A stretch of DNA of 64,000 nt from Seminavis robusta (lineage: Eukaryota > Bacillariophyta > Bacillariophyceae > Naviculales > Naviculaceae). Position 1 is the stretch's first letter, and every line of letters begins with the position of its first letter. The translations under genes and the position numbers were made by a program. Shown here piece after piece: positions 52,473 through 63,410 of the stretch. The DNA lies in the NCBI GenBank assembly GCA_903772945.1, contig CAICTM010000231.1:1-64000 (forward strand), read 5' to 3'. The notes beneath the pieces were generated by a model that had not been told where the DNA came from, did not search any database, and worked only from the letters and a program-made list of their open reading frames with translations.

Positions 52473-54412
52473 ATGTCTTATTCACAGCTACGGCGACCGC
52501 TAGCAATATCGCTCAAAATCCTGTTGGTGGTCTGGAGCAGCAGTTTTCTCGTCTCACTGGCCAATGCAGCCGACAAGAATAATAATAATTTGACTGGCTT
52601 GGAAATGTTGGATCCAGAGAGCCTCAAGGCACGCCAAGACGAAGTCAAGTTGGACCGCAAACTCAAAAAGGCATTTGACATGGCCAAACGGACTCTGGAC
52701 GACTACAATGACGCCAAATCCAAACTGTCCACACTCTCCCACCAAATAGTGCAAGACGAGGATGGACTCGGCAACAAACTGCAAGAGATTGAGGACCTGA
52801 AAGAAGCCGTAGCGGTCACGACGGAACGCATTGACAAGCACATACGAGATCTCAATGCTGACCAGATTTTAGAATTAAAGAAAGAAATGGAAGAGTTGCG
52901 AAAACGAGAGTTGCAACGACGAGAAAAGTTAAAAGAAAAAGAGGAACGAGAAGCGACACGACGAGAAAAGCAGCAACAAAAGCTACAAGCCAAAAGAGAA
53001 AAGGCCATCAAAAAGAGAGAAAAGGAGAAGAAGAAAAAGAAGATGATGAAAACGAAAAAGCAAATGAAAAAGAAAAAGAAACAAAAGACGATTGTACCAG
53101 AAGGTGCCATTACCAAGGCCCAACTCCGAAATCTTGTGGACGTCAAAGCGATTGTCAAGGAAAGCGACGAAAAGCTCGAAGATTGGTGTGCCAAGCTCGT
53201 TGAAGAGGAAGTGGCAGCATTGCAAGAAGAATTGGAAGAAGTCGTCATTGAAGCAACAACTGCCCTTGGCGAACTGGGCAATGAAATAAGAAAGGCTGTC
53301 GAGGAACCAGCAGTCGTAGAGGACGATGATGACGAAGAAGCACCAGAGGTGGAATGTTCGGGTGCCACTTTGGTCGATGCCGTCCATCTAGTGCAAGAAT
53401 CTTTGGTCAAATATTCTCACGACGCTGTGGGAATGGTAGATCACCTCGCCCAAGCATCTGTGGTACACTTTCTCACCAGTGACAACTATGTACCTGCTGC
53501 CAAACAGAATAGTCCCATTGATGCCCAGTGGTGGTTCCAATATTTACCCGATGACTGGGAAAGGGGGCTAGATGCAATAATGCCGGTTGGATGGAGACAA
53601 TGGAACGTGGCCATTCCCGATTATGTCTACCATACCTTTGTAAGTAATGTCGGATTGCTTGTGATGGCAGGCGAAAGGATGGTTGCTCGACTGACTGACC
53701 GATCTCACTTGCTCGATGGTCAATTCTTATCATTCATCAGGGTTTCCATAAAATGGCAGCCACGGCACCACCGGAAGCTATTCTGACACCTCACATCTAT
53801 CCCGGCTCTTGTTGGCCAATGGCAGGCTCATCGGGACAGGTAACACTGCGGCTTCAGAATCCTGTCAAGGTGAGAGCTGTGACTATGGATCATGCCCCGG
53901 AACTCTTATTTGAAGACCCCTTTGAACGCAAGAGTGCTCCAAAGACTGTTCGAGTGTTTGGTTACCCGTCGTGCTGGGTGAAGCAAGCCGGACAGAGTGA
54001 TTACATCAAAGACGACTACTTGGACGAAGGCGATGATTCCGACGAAGACGACGCTGACTATGTTCGTGGTTTGTGTCCAGATGGACTGAACTTTGACATT
54101 CAGAAACCGATTGTTCTGCACGATTTTGAATACAACATTTCGGGGCCTAGCATCCAGACGTTTCAGATTCCATTACCCGAGGAGGAGATTGAGGAAGATG
54201 AGGGCAGTGACGGCGGCACTTGCTCGCAAGACACTGGGACTTGTGGGGGAGGCATGGAAGGCAATGATGCCTTGTTTGCGTCTCCGGATCGCTCCGGTTC
54301 TATCAATGAAGGTGTCAAAGCAATCCGGCTACAGGTGACGGATAACTGGGGGAACGCTGACTACACTTGCATTTACCGATTCCGCATCCACGGGGACACC
54401 ATTGAAGACTGA
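52473..54412 (+). CDS. SUN-domain coiled-coil protein
   Basis: Two exons, 52473-53639 and 53741-54412, with a 101-nt GT-AG intron (phase 0); 612 residues. An N-terminal hydrophobic segment (about 12-32, ISLKILLVVWSSSFLVSLANA) is either a cleaved signal or a membrane anchor. A long charged coiled coil covers about 50-300, with an extremely Lys/Glu-rich centre (about 140-210). The SUN domain starts near 405: YPGSCWPMAGSSGQVTLRL, VRAVTMDHAPELLF, SAPKTVRVFGYP, VLHDFEYN, and ends VTDNWGNADYTCIYRFRIHG. Two acidic loops interrupt it. Classical SUN proteins span the inner nuclear membrane and bind KASH peptides in the perinuclear space. Here only the N-terminal segment could cross a membrane, which puts nearly the whole chain in the ER or perinuclear lumen, closer to the SLP1/SUCO type. 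Confidence 0.85.
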
Positions 54413-54833
54413 GTGCACTGATTTCCTTCTTCCATACCTACCGTAGGTAAACGTCAGCAACCTGTCAACCCACGAGGAATGAGCATTTCCGAGGTCACAT
54501 GGTTTGCGATGGAAGTTGTCTCAATCAGCGTCACTCAGCGTCACTGTTCTCGGCAGTAGACCCAAGCCGTCTCGTCCTTCTAGCCGTAGCTAGAAAATAG
54601 TACTGCCTTGCCGATCTAAATAACACGGACTTCAAAGAAAAGCTTCTTGCACCGTGCGGCTTATTAAAATCCCCCTTGCCCATCAGAAGACTAGCCGAGA
54701 GTCGTTGTTTCTACAGCATGATTGATGTGCACTGGGATGCGGCCTTGCATGCCTTACTGTAAAGACTCTGGTGTTACACTATTACAGGTCCATGAGGCAT
54801 GAGGCACCCGGAGGATATAGGATACCCCACTAG
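54413..54833. other. Intergenic, convergent spacer
   Basis: 420 bp between the SUN and ABC-transporter 3' ends. It has a short direct repeat TCAGCGTCACT near 54525-54545 and no gene. Confidence 0.5.
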
Positions 54834-57800
54834 CTAGACCGAAACTTCTTGGGAGTAGGAACTGTCGGAAGGATCGTAGTAATCAAGATTCTTCTTCAAT
54901 TCCTCTGTCACGGGATCGATTGGCATCGATGAAGCTTCCTGATCCAACTTCTTGCCTTCCTCTGACAACGGGTCAATGGGAGATTCCCGGTCAAGGATTT
55001 TGAAAACGCGAATAGCACACTTCCGTACATCGTCTCTGGAATCCAGATCAGCCAGAGCAGCGCCCAATCCAATGACGCCCAAGATGAAAGTGAATTGTGC
55101 AATGATAAAGTCTCGAAATTCAAACTGCTCTGGATAGTTGATCAGCAGGTATCCACCCCACCAATACATCAGGGCGTTGGAAAAACGTTGTAGGCACATA
55201 CCGAGGCCGGCCTTGAATGCAATAACTGCGCTAGCTGGGACAACATCGTGGTCGCCGTCCAATACGGACTTGTTGAATGCATCAAATTTTTTGGCTTCCA
55301 AAGTCAGGGCCGCAATTGTACGAATGTTGGACAGAGTTTCGGACAGAATGCTTCCAGGGTTGCTTGGATCCGAGTCAGAGTCCACTTTTCGAACGCCTTC
55401 ATCTCCCTGTTGTTGAGCCCTGGTGAGCCTGGCAGCAACGGACAGAGGAACGAATACTACAATGGTCATCAACGCAAATGGCCACATGAACTGTAAAAAG
55501 GAGCAAGCGTGTGTTAGCAACATCATTCAACATGGTCATCGATTCGGTGGCACCAGCCAGACATACCGCAAAGGAAACAATGAGACCCAGAACTACGGAT
55601 GCTGCAGCCTCAATCAATTGCCGGAAGGGAGTCCCTGCAAATGCATGTAGCCGAGCTGTGTCCTCCCCAAGCGCAGACAGGAGTGTTCCAACGTCATGGG
55701 TGTCGTGATAGGCTGGAGGTAGTCGCACCAGAGATGCAAATGTGTCATCGCGGACACTCTTTGTGAGCCGTTCGCTGGCTTGGCCAAATCCCCAGAATGA
55801 AAGAATACCCCCGACAAAACATAGAAGGGTCAAAAGACAATAATAAATAGCAACATCGAAGGATTGAGACTGCATCGTGTCTGCAGCAGAATCCCAGTAC
55901 TCTTCACAAGAGTCGAAACCCATTGTTGCGTTGAATGCAGCAGCAAATGTATTGGGGCAAGGTCGCACGGTGAAGAAAAACACGTCGATGGTACCGGCGA
56001 ACAGCATTCCCAATAAAGGATAGGTGCATCCACCCAAAAGAGCTCCGAGGGAGCCAACCAGAATGTACCGAGTGTTGGGAGCTGCGAGTTGCTTGATACG
56101 GTCGACGCTGAAAACGCTGTCTTTTTCTTCTTTCAAGTCCTCTTTTTCGCTGAACAGGGTGCTCTTGTACAAGTCATCGTCCGAATCTTCTTCTTCTTCT
56201 TCGGCGTCCTCTTGCACAGATGTTTTGGATCCATCCAACTCTTCTCGAATTGATTCTTCGATTGTGGCAACTCTTTTTTGAGCATTCACAAGACCTTGGT
56301 AATGGCCGTTCTTCTTTGCCATCAGTTCATCATGGCTCCCGATCTCAAGCACTGCACCACCCGAGATGAAGGCTATACGATCTGCATCTCTTACTGTGCT
56401 TAGTTTGTGCGCAATCACCAGCGTCGTCTGATTGCGGGAGCGCATCAATTGGGACAGCGCCTCTTGCACAATTTTCTCGCTTTCGTTATCAAGGGCGCTC
56501 GTAGCTTCGTCCAGAATGAGGAGCGGAGGTTTCTTGATAAGTGCCCGAGCAATGGCGATTCTCTGTTTTTGACTGTTGACAGCAAATGGTACGCAGGGTG
56601 AGGCGCCACCAATGAAGGAATACCGGTAGCAGAGGAAGACCGTGGTTGACTTACCCTCCAGAAACTTGCGTTCCTAGTTCACCCACTTGAGTATCATAGC
56701 CTTGCGGGAAAGACATTATGAAATTGTGGGCATTGGCTTGTTTTGCCGCTTCTTCAATGGCTTCTCGTGACGAGTTATTGGGTGCTCCGAACGCAATGTT
56801 CTCTGCAATCGAGCCGGGGAAAAGGGTTGGCTCTTGTCCAACATATCCTTCATAGTACAAAAGAACACACAAAAAAACAATGTTAGCAACGTAGAGATTC
56901 TCCTTGAACTCCCTCTCTCCGGTTTCTCCTTACCAATCTGATCACGATACCAGTGAACATTTAGAGACGTGATGTCATGGCCCTTGTATTCCACAACACC
57001 TCCAGATGGGTCGTAGAATCGTTCAAGAAGAGCCACGGTTGTTGATTTGCCGCCACCACTGTATGGATCAGAAGAAACACAAAATCGAATCCAAGAGCTT
57101 TGCAATGAGAGACCGCCCAAAACTACAATGGTGCAATGCGACTGTTTGCATGCCTCGCCTCGACTCGACTCACCTTGGACCGACGAGAGCAACCGTTTCA
57201 CCTGGCAGCAGGTCCAAATTGAAGTTTTGAAAGACAGTCTTTGTGGGACGAGCTGGAGAGACCAAAAAGCAAACGAGACAAAACAGGAAAATGAGTGAGT
57301 GAGTGAGACACAAAATCTTGGATGGATGCTCGGGATTGCTAGCTATCTGCGCCATTTTGTACTTACCTGGGTAACTGAAGCAGACATTTCGAAACCTAAC
57401 CGCGGGGATCTGTTCTCCGTCGTCTTTGGGCGCGAGAAGTGGAGGAGGTGCGCAGGTTTCTGGTGTGCCAAGCAAGAAAGATCCCTGTCCCTTTGGCTCG
57501 TCGTCATTGTCAACACTCACGATACTACTATCTCTTTGAACCACGGGGGCATCGGTAGCAACATCCGCCGGTGCCGTTTCAGTGGGTCCTTCTTGGGTTT
57601 CTACCAGGTGTCGATAGTGACCTGCCTCATTCGTCATTAACTCTGCGTGGGTGCCCTGTTCTGCCACTTGCCCATCGGCAATGACAAAGATGATATCCGC
57701 ATTGCGAATGGTCGACAGCCGATGTGCTACAATGATTGTGGTCCTTGCTTGCTCTTCGACGATGCGATCCAATGCAGCCTGTACCACCTGTTCAGACTGT

Positions 57801-59653
57801 GAGTCGAGCGCCGACGTTGCTTCGTCCAAGAGCAATACGTTGGGATTGGAGACCAAGACTCGTGCCATGGCGACCCGTTGTTTCTCTCCTCCACTCAATT
57901 GTGCTCCCTTGTGTCCCACATGAGTATCGTATCCTTCTGGAAAGGAAGTAATGAAATTGTGGGCATTTGCCAATTTGGCAGCCTGTTCAATTTCTTCTTG
58001 CGTGATGTCGTCCTTGGTACTACTACTCCCATGGGCAATATTATCCCGAATCGATGCCGCAAATAGGACGGGTTCCTGCGACACGTAGCCAATCGTTTGT
58101 CGGTATGCCTTTAGATTCAAGTGTTGAATATTGGTTCCATCGAGCAAGATCTCACCCTCACATGGTGAATAGTATCGTTCAATGAGTCCGAGCACGGTAC
58201 TCTTGCCACCCCCACTGGGTCCCACCAACGCCACCGTCTTTCCAGCGGGTATATCAATGCTAAAGTTTTTCAAAATGATATCATCGGGTCGGGAGGGATA
58301 GGAAAAGGAAATGTTGGAAAAAGAAATGTTGCCCTGAATGCCTTTTGGCTTGATCCCAGCCGTGTTGGAAAATGGGTCGTAGGGTACGGATTGTTGTTTT
58401 GAGGATTGATGTGTGCCTTCTTCAACCAATGTCATTTGTTGATCCGTGTTGGTTTCTGGTGCCTTTGGAAGGCTTGTCTGTTTTGCCTTTTTGGATTCAG
58501 CATCATCATCATCATCATCTTGAATGACAGACATGGCTTCGCCCACGGCGACACGTGCTTCTTGAAATGCCTCGAGACAATTCCCCAGTCGACTCAATGC
58601 TTGCATGGAGAACATGATTCCAATCATGGCTCCAAAGATATCGGCTCCGGTGGTAGGACAGGGTCCCGTGCCAAAACTACCACCGGGATCACATCCCGTG
58701 ACACGCACGTCCCGATACATGACATAACTTCCAAAAAGGACGACGAGTGCAAAGAGGGAAATGACGGCGGCCATCATGGCGGCATTCCAGAATCCCAATG
58801 CCACCATGAATGATTTGGCACTGTCCAACGCGCTCTGTGTGGCGTGTTGATAGGACTGGAGGCGTGCTGGAACGGCATTGAGCGACAGTACCGTTCGTAA
58901 CGACGTGAGTGTAGTCATGGCAATACTGCCCGCTTGTTGATAGTAATCGGCAGCCCGCATGGATTTGGTGCGATTGAGTTGCATGCCTCGAAACGTCGCG
59001 GCAGTCACAAACGGAAGGATACAAAAAATGAGCAATGCGACTTGCCAACTGGCCACCAATCCAAAGAGAATTCCGGCTAGACCAGTCGTAATGTTTTGAA
59101 TGGTTTCTCCAAATTTGGCACCCATGCCGCGTCGATAACTGGCGGCCGCCACCATCATGGATGTCGCCATGCCATTGACATGCGGATGAGTGTCCCAAAA
59201 GGACATGTCTTTGCGCAAGAGGGCGTGGAACCACTCGTATTGGAGCAATCGACTCGCTCGGGCGGCGGCCAATTGAAAACAAAAGTTTTGAAAAAAGGCC
59301 GTCACCAACGAATAGACGCCCAGCAGAATGAATGTCACGGAGATTTCTCGAATTTGTGCCAATGGACTACTACTCGTGACAGCTTCTTCTTGTTGTTGTT
59401 CGAGTATGAGGAGCGCATCGGGGCCGGACAAGCCACTGAGGGTTTGAAAGGTTTGCGACATGAAATAGGCCAACAGGGGCCAAGTCATTCCGTGGGCCAT
59501 GCCACCCACTGTTCCACCGACAAACAAGAGTTGTGTGCTCACGCCACAGCGAAATAGAAAACTCAACGTGTCACTCAAAGAAGCAGCGCTCTTTTTGACA
59601 TTGACAACCGTTGTTTCTTCTTCATTGTTCGGCTGTGATGATGGGGTCGTCAT
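54834..59653 (-). CDS. Full ABC-B transporter with permuted order TMD1-NBD1-NBD2-TMD2
   Basis: Six exons: 59653-57367, 57252-57174, 57058-56934, 56847-56655, 56572-55567 and 55490-54834. All introns are GT-AG and all phases agree; 1448 residues. TMD1 (about 30-355) has six helices. NBD1 (about 425-690): Walker [11 protein letters not shown] near 476, Q-loop YVSQEPVLF, signature LSGGEKQR near 583, Walker [12 protein letters not shown], switch VAHRLST. A 60-residue linker leads directly to NBD2 (about 755-1000): [16 protein letters not shown] 787-795, [34 protein letters not shown]. An acidic linker follows, then TMD2 (about 1065-1395) with six helices; the protein ends 55 residues later. Ordinary ABCB/MDR exporters run TMD1-NBD1-TMD2-NBD2. 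All catalytic motifs look intact, so it could work as an exporter of lipids or toxic compounds. The substrate is unknown. Confidence 0.9.
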
Positions 59654-60297
59654 GGTAGAGGTTTAATTGTTCTGTGTGAAACAACGATGTTCTGGGTTTT
59701 TATGCGGCTGTCTTGCTGGTGATGAGTGTGATGAGAGCCAAAGACAGACTTAGCAGGTTAGTTAGTTTATGGATGATACCAACAGTCCCATCGTCTATTA
59801 TGCAAGATTCCTCGCTCTCGGGCTACAAGGATGATTGAAATGATCCACAGAGGTTACATTCCGGCGCCCATGATGGATTGGATTGCTGTGGAACAGTTTC
59901 TTGATGGTTTGATAGCGGACAAACAATGATGCCGGTGACGCCCAAGCAGCCAAAGCGCTGCAGTCATCAGGCTTTTTCAAAGCCGGGAACAAAGTGGAAA
60001 AACCAGTTTGGAGCAAGTGTGCGATGTCAGTGTCATTCCAAAAGATTTCATTCCGTTACCACCGTTGGAAAAAGAGTTGTCAACGCACCACAACAATGGT
60101 TGCTGTTCGTCGGGTCCTCACCAAAAACAACCGTACCCGGTACATTCCGAAGGACTGATCTCTCGCTTCACTGAACAGAGGTCCACTTCTTGGTCCTCAC
60201 AACACAAAAAGCAGAGCTGATCCATCTGGCCAGCCCTAATAATAGAAGCTGTCGTTCCCAAAAGTTTGTACCAGGAAGCTGCGAGAATACATACAAA
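59654..60297. other. Divergent promoter region
   Basis: 640 bp between the ABC transporter (minus) and the leucine-rich-repeat gene (plus). Short frames are unsupported. Confidence 0.5.
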
Positions 60298-61681
60298 ATG
60301 ACCACACAAGAAGAACTTGCTAGTACCTCCTGGGCTGAATTCCAGACGCGATACAGCCCAAGCGTTTCGGACGAGGCAATCTTTCGTCGAACTCTGCCCA
60401 CTCGATACCGTAGGGCCATTGCCAAAGAGCTAGAAGCTGCCGTTTTCTATGCTTCGAAATCGGTTACGGTGATGCAAATCTTTGCGTGCGATGAAGGATG
60501 CCCGCACATCCAATTCACGGTACGTAGATGCCGTGTTACAAGGCATCCATCGAAGCATTCAACATTATGGTCGTGATGGCTGGACACTCCAAAAGCTGCA
60601 AATCCAGAGTTACTTTGAACTCAACCGCGCCCAGATGGATAAGCTCCTGTGGGTGGCCCCAAAGGAGTTGGAGCTGTGCATACATGCACATTTGGAAGAA
60701 GAGGAGCCAGAGCAGGGGGGAACCTGTACTCGCGATTGGTCCATGTGCGGTCTACAGACACTCAGCTTTGACTATTACAGTGAGCTAGATGATGCTGCCT
60801 TTGTTGCCTTGCTGGAGACTCTCAGCAAACTGTCATCTTTGCAGTCACTCAGCTTGAATGCTTGTCCAGAAGGCGAGGAACCGTTGGAAGATATCGAAGG
60901 AGTGGGATTCAACAGAGAGAAAATCACCGGCCCATTGGTGCAAGTCCTTGAAAACAACCCGAACATTCATTACCTTCAACTATGCACGTTCCTTCCGGAA
61001 GCAGGACCCTTCTGCGATCAGTTGCAGCGGTGCAACAATCTGAAGAAAATACACTTGAAACAGCTCAAAAGTGTAGAGGAAGGCGGAGACTTGCGCTATT
61101 TTGAGCTACTTTTTGCGGCTCTGTCAAGCAAGGACCTCATAGTGGACGAGTTGAAATATGAATACATGGACTCTGACGAAACCAACGAAACCCCCTGGGG
61201 TCCCTCTGGAGTTATGTATCCCATTGCCCTAAACAAAGGGGGCCTTCGTCAAAAGATGGTTGACGAGTCCATTAATAGCAAGGAGCTCTTTAATATGTTG
61301 ACTCCGCTCTGCAGCAGTGAGGCAGAAAGAGAAACAAGGCGTGCAGCAATGATGGAGATGGTTAGCAGCGAGTTGGCTGATTACGACAGAGCAAAGAAGG
61401 AGCACGCATTGGGAAATTCGGACCATCGATTGTTGTTTCAAGCAAGTTTTACTAGTGGTATGATGGTGCCTTATGTTGCAAGCAGGTACGGAAACAAGCC
61501 AATGCAAGACTTGAAGGATACTTGCATGATCTATGGACTGTTGCGTCAGTCACCTGCTATCTGGCTGAAGATGGCAAACAACGATCAAGAGGAGGATGCC
61601 AAGCCAAAAGCAAGGAAGTGTCCAGCAACGCAAGGTAAGGCCGGCCCAACCAGAAAGAAACCAAAGCAGTCAACAACGTAG
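60298..61681 (+). CDS. Leucine-rich-repeat protein, possible frame break near the 5' end
   Basis: ATG 60298 opens MTTQEELASTSWAEFQTRYS, which stays in frame to about 60520. The main body reads in another frame from about 60482 (RYVDAVLQGIHRSIQHYG) to the stop at 61681, about 395 residues. No intron of normal size fits the join, so either a frame change lies near 60480-60520 or the real start is ATG 60482. The body has leucine-rich repeats (LQTLSFDYYSELDDAAFVAL, LSSLQSLSLNACPE, IHYLQLC, LKKIHLKQL) and a helical C-terminal part (ETRRAAMMEMVSSELADYDR, then MIYGLLRQSPAIWL) found in many diatom LRR proteins. It ends in a Lys-rich tail (TRKKPKQ). It is probably a cytosolic or nuclear protein-binding scaffold; the partner is unknown. 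Confidence 0.6.
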
Positions 61682-62024
61682 CAAAGTGAGGAGACGTGTC
61701 GATTCTTGGTTTCAGTTGCCATTGATGTTTGGTGTACATTTGCTTACGGCAGCACCCCTTGGCTGAACACTCCCACAAGTGCTAAGATTAGATACATGAC
61801 GCTTAATACCGCTTACCTACCTACTCTAGATTGAAAATGGCGTGCTGGCTAGAGTCCCCGCAATGGATTAGCATGGAGAGTGGCTGTGTCGGCGAGCGTG
61901 ATGTTTTGACCGCGCAGGATGCAAACATCATCGCACAAATGGATATATCCTGTTTCAACGACAAGATATGAGCTATTAAACTATAAAGCCAGAGGATTTT
62001 CAGATGTCCTACCTCCCCGTGCAA
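61682..62024. other. Intergenic
   Basis: Convergent spacer of about 340 bp. No feature seen. Confidence 0.5.
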
Positions 62025-62534
62025 CTAGCTCAAAACAGGCACAATCACACCCAGAATGAATCCAATCACATAAAGAACGATTGCATCATTCAATCCTCCA
62101 ATCGCATTGACAATCAGCCACCGAAACGCAGGCCTCGATACTACCAATCCTATGTATGCTTCCTTTTTAAAATACCATTGCGCCAGGGCGACAAGCCCAA
62201 TCCCCGAGCTTCTCATGGCCATTGAGATTGAAGACCTTTGCCTTTTCATAAAAGCAAACGCCCCCACGTTCATTGCAGGAATCCAGCAGCGGTGACCGAT
62301 GCAAGCAACCAGGGGCAACAAAAAGAACAACACCAGGGATTCCAACGTGGTCCCCCACCGTAGTACTAACCTGGCCCGACGATGCTTAACTTCGCTGAGC
62401 AGACGGGAAGCGGTGCTGTCATCGTGGTATGGTCGTTCCTGAGAGAGAGTGAAGTTTGTAGCATTACAAAGTCTACACTTTTGTTTCTGGTCTTGCGGAC
62501 CATTCGTTGCCCTTCCAAAAGAAACACAAACCAT
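62025..62534 (-). CDS. Small multi-span membrane protein (tentative)
   Basis: A minus-strand frame with ATG at 62534, 169 residues. After a Cys- and Asn-containing start come hydrophobic segments: TTLESLVLFFLLPLVACIGH, SSGIGLVALAQWYF, and a C-terminal pair ending AIVLYVIGFILGVIVPVLS. The order of basic loops and helices looks like a real membrane protein. Splice-like sites (CTCTCTCAG near 62442, GTTAGT near 62368) hint that the true gene has further exons. Its start region overlaps the 5' leader of the methyltransferase gene on the other strand. No family recognised. Confidence 0.4.
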   Translation of the reverse strand: MVCVSFGRATNGPQDQKQKCRLCNATNFTLSQERPYHDDSTASRLLSEVKHRRARLVLRWGTTLESLVLFFLLPLVACIGHRCWIPAMNVGAFAFMKRQRSSISMAMRSSGIGLVALAQWYFKKEAYIGLVVSRPAFRWLIVNAIGGLNDAIVLYVIGFILGVIVPVLS

Positions 62535-62574
62535 GACGAGCAGATCAGTCAAGAAGCAGGGAAGAAGAAAGTGA
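62533..62574 (+). promoter_or_regulatory. Upstream ORF in the methyltransferase leader
   Basis: ATG 62533 encodes MTSRSVKKQGRRK and a stop. It closely resembles the true start (MTSRWSQEDKKEE), so an 89-bp duplication of the start region seems to have created it. A uORF here would be expected to lower translation of the methyltransferase, if the transcript starts upstream of it. Confidence 0.4.
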
Positions 62575-62621
62575 CGCTGGACCAATCATCTCGGCTTGCA
62601 AATTGCAAAAGAATACAAACC

Positions 62622-63410
62622 ATGACGAGTCGATGGAGTCAAGAAGACAAGAAAGAAGAAAATGATCGCGAGCGGACTTCTCCTCATAAACCTGCGGAAG
62701 AGGACGTTAAAATGTGGAGGGAGTTCGATATTCACGAGGAAGAGCAGAATGCCTTCGATATGAACGCCTTTGATTTGTTTGGTCGAGAAGAACCACTCGA
62801 TACGGTCGACTTTACATTTCCTGAACAGTTGCCGGACGTGGTGATTCAACTGCAGTGCCAAGAGGACTACACACAGTCGACGGGCATGGCCATTTGGTTG
62901 GGTGCCGACCTTTTGGCCGATTTCATGCTCCAATCGCCCCATCTTGTACGCGGCAAAAAAGTGCTGGAGGTTGGAGCCGGCGTCGGGCTCTGTGGGATTG
63001 TTGCGTACCATTTGCAGGCGTCCCAGTTGGTCTCGACGGATGGAGACCTGGATGCCTTGGACAATCTACGACGCAACGTTCAGCATAACACGGACACAAA
63101 AAAGTGCACTTGTCGCCAGATGATATGGGGCAAGAATATTCCAGAGTTTCGAGACTCACACGGTCGATTTGATGTCATTCTCGGGTCCGACCTCTTTTAC
63201 ATGACACGAAGTATCAAACCTCTCTTTCAAACGGTGGATCAGTTATTGACACCCGGTGGCATCTTTTTGGCTGCCAGTCCCTGTGCCAAGCAAAATTCAT
63301 TCGAAGATATTTTGAAATTGGTGGAAGAAGAGGGATTTGTTTGGACCCAAGAAGCTTCTGATGTATACATCTTTCGTCGGAAAGCAAAGAAGGAAGATGG
63401 TGAAAAATAG
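62622..63410 (+). CDS. METTL21-type lysine methyltransferase (Methyltransf_16)
   Basis: 262 residues from ATG 62622 (MTSRWSQEDKKEEND); upstream in-frame sequence is probably leader. The N-terminal 50 residues are charged. The SAM-binding fold starts with TGMAIWLGADLLADFM, then motif I KKVLEVGAGVGLCGIVA, an acidic strand end STDGDLDALDNLRRNV, then GRFDVILGSDLFY (the D/E-x-x-Y/F signature of the family) and LTPGGIFLAASPC. This set matches METTL21/METTL18-type protein methyltransferases, which modify Lys (some His) on chaperones, elongation factors or ribosomal proteins. The substrate cannot be told. A similar ATG context (CATGACGAGC) lies 89 bp upstream at 62533 and starts a 13-codon upstream frame that could dampen translation. 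Confidence 0.82.
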   Translation: MTSRWSQEDKKEENDRERTSPHKPAEEDVKMWREFDIHEEEQNAFDMNAFDLFGREEPLDTVDFTFPEQLPDVVIQLQCQEDYTQSTGMAIWLGADLLADFMLQSPHLVRGKKVLEVGAGVGLCGIVAYHLQASQLVSTDGDLDALDNLRRNVQHNTDTKKCTCRQMIWGKNIPEFRDSHGRFDVILGSDLFYMTRSIKPLFQTVDQLLTPGGIFLAASPCAKQNSFEDILKLVEEEGFVWTQEASDVYIFRRKAKKEDGEK

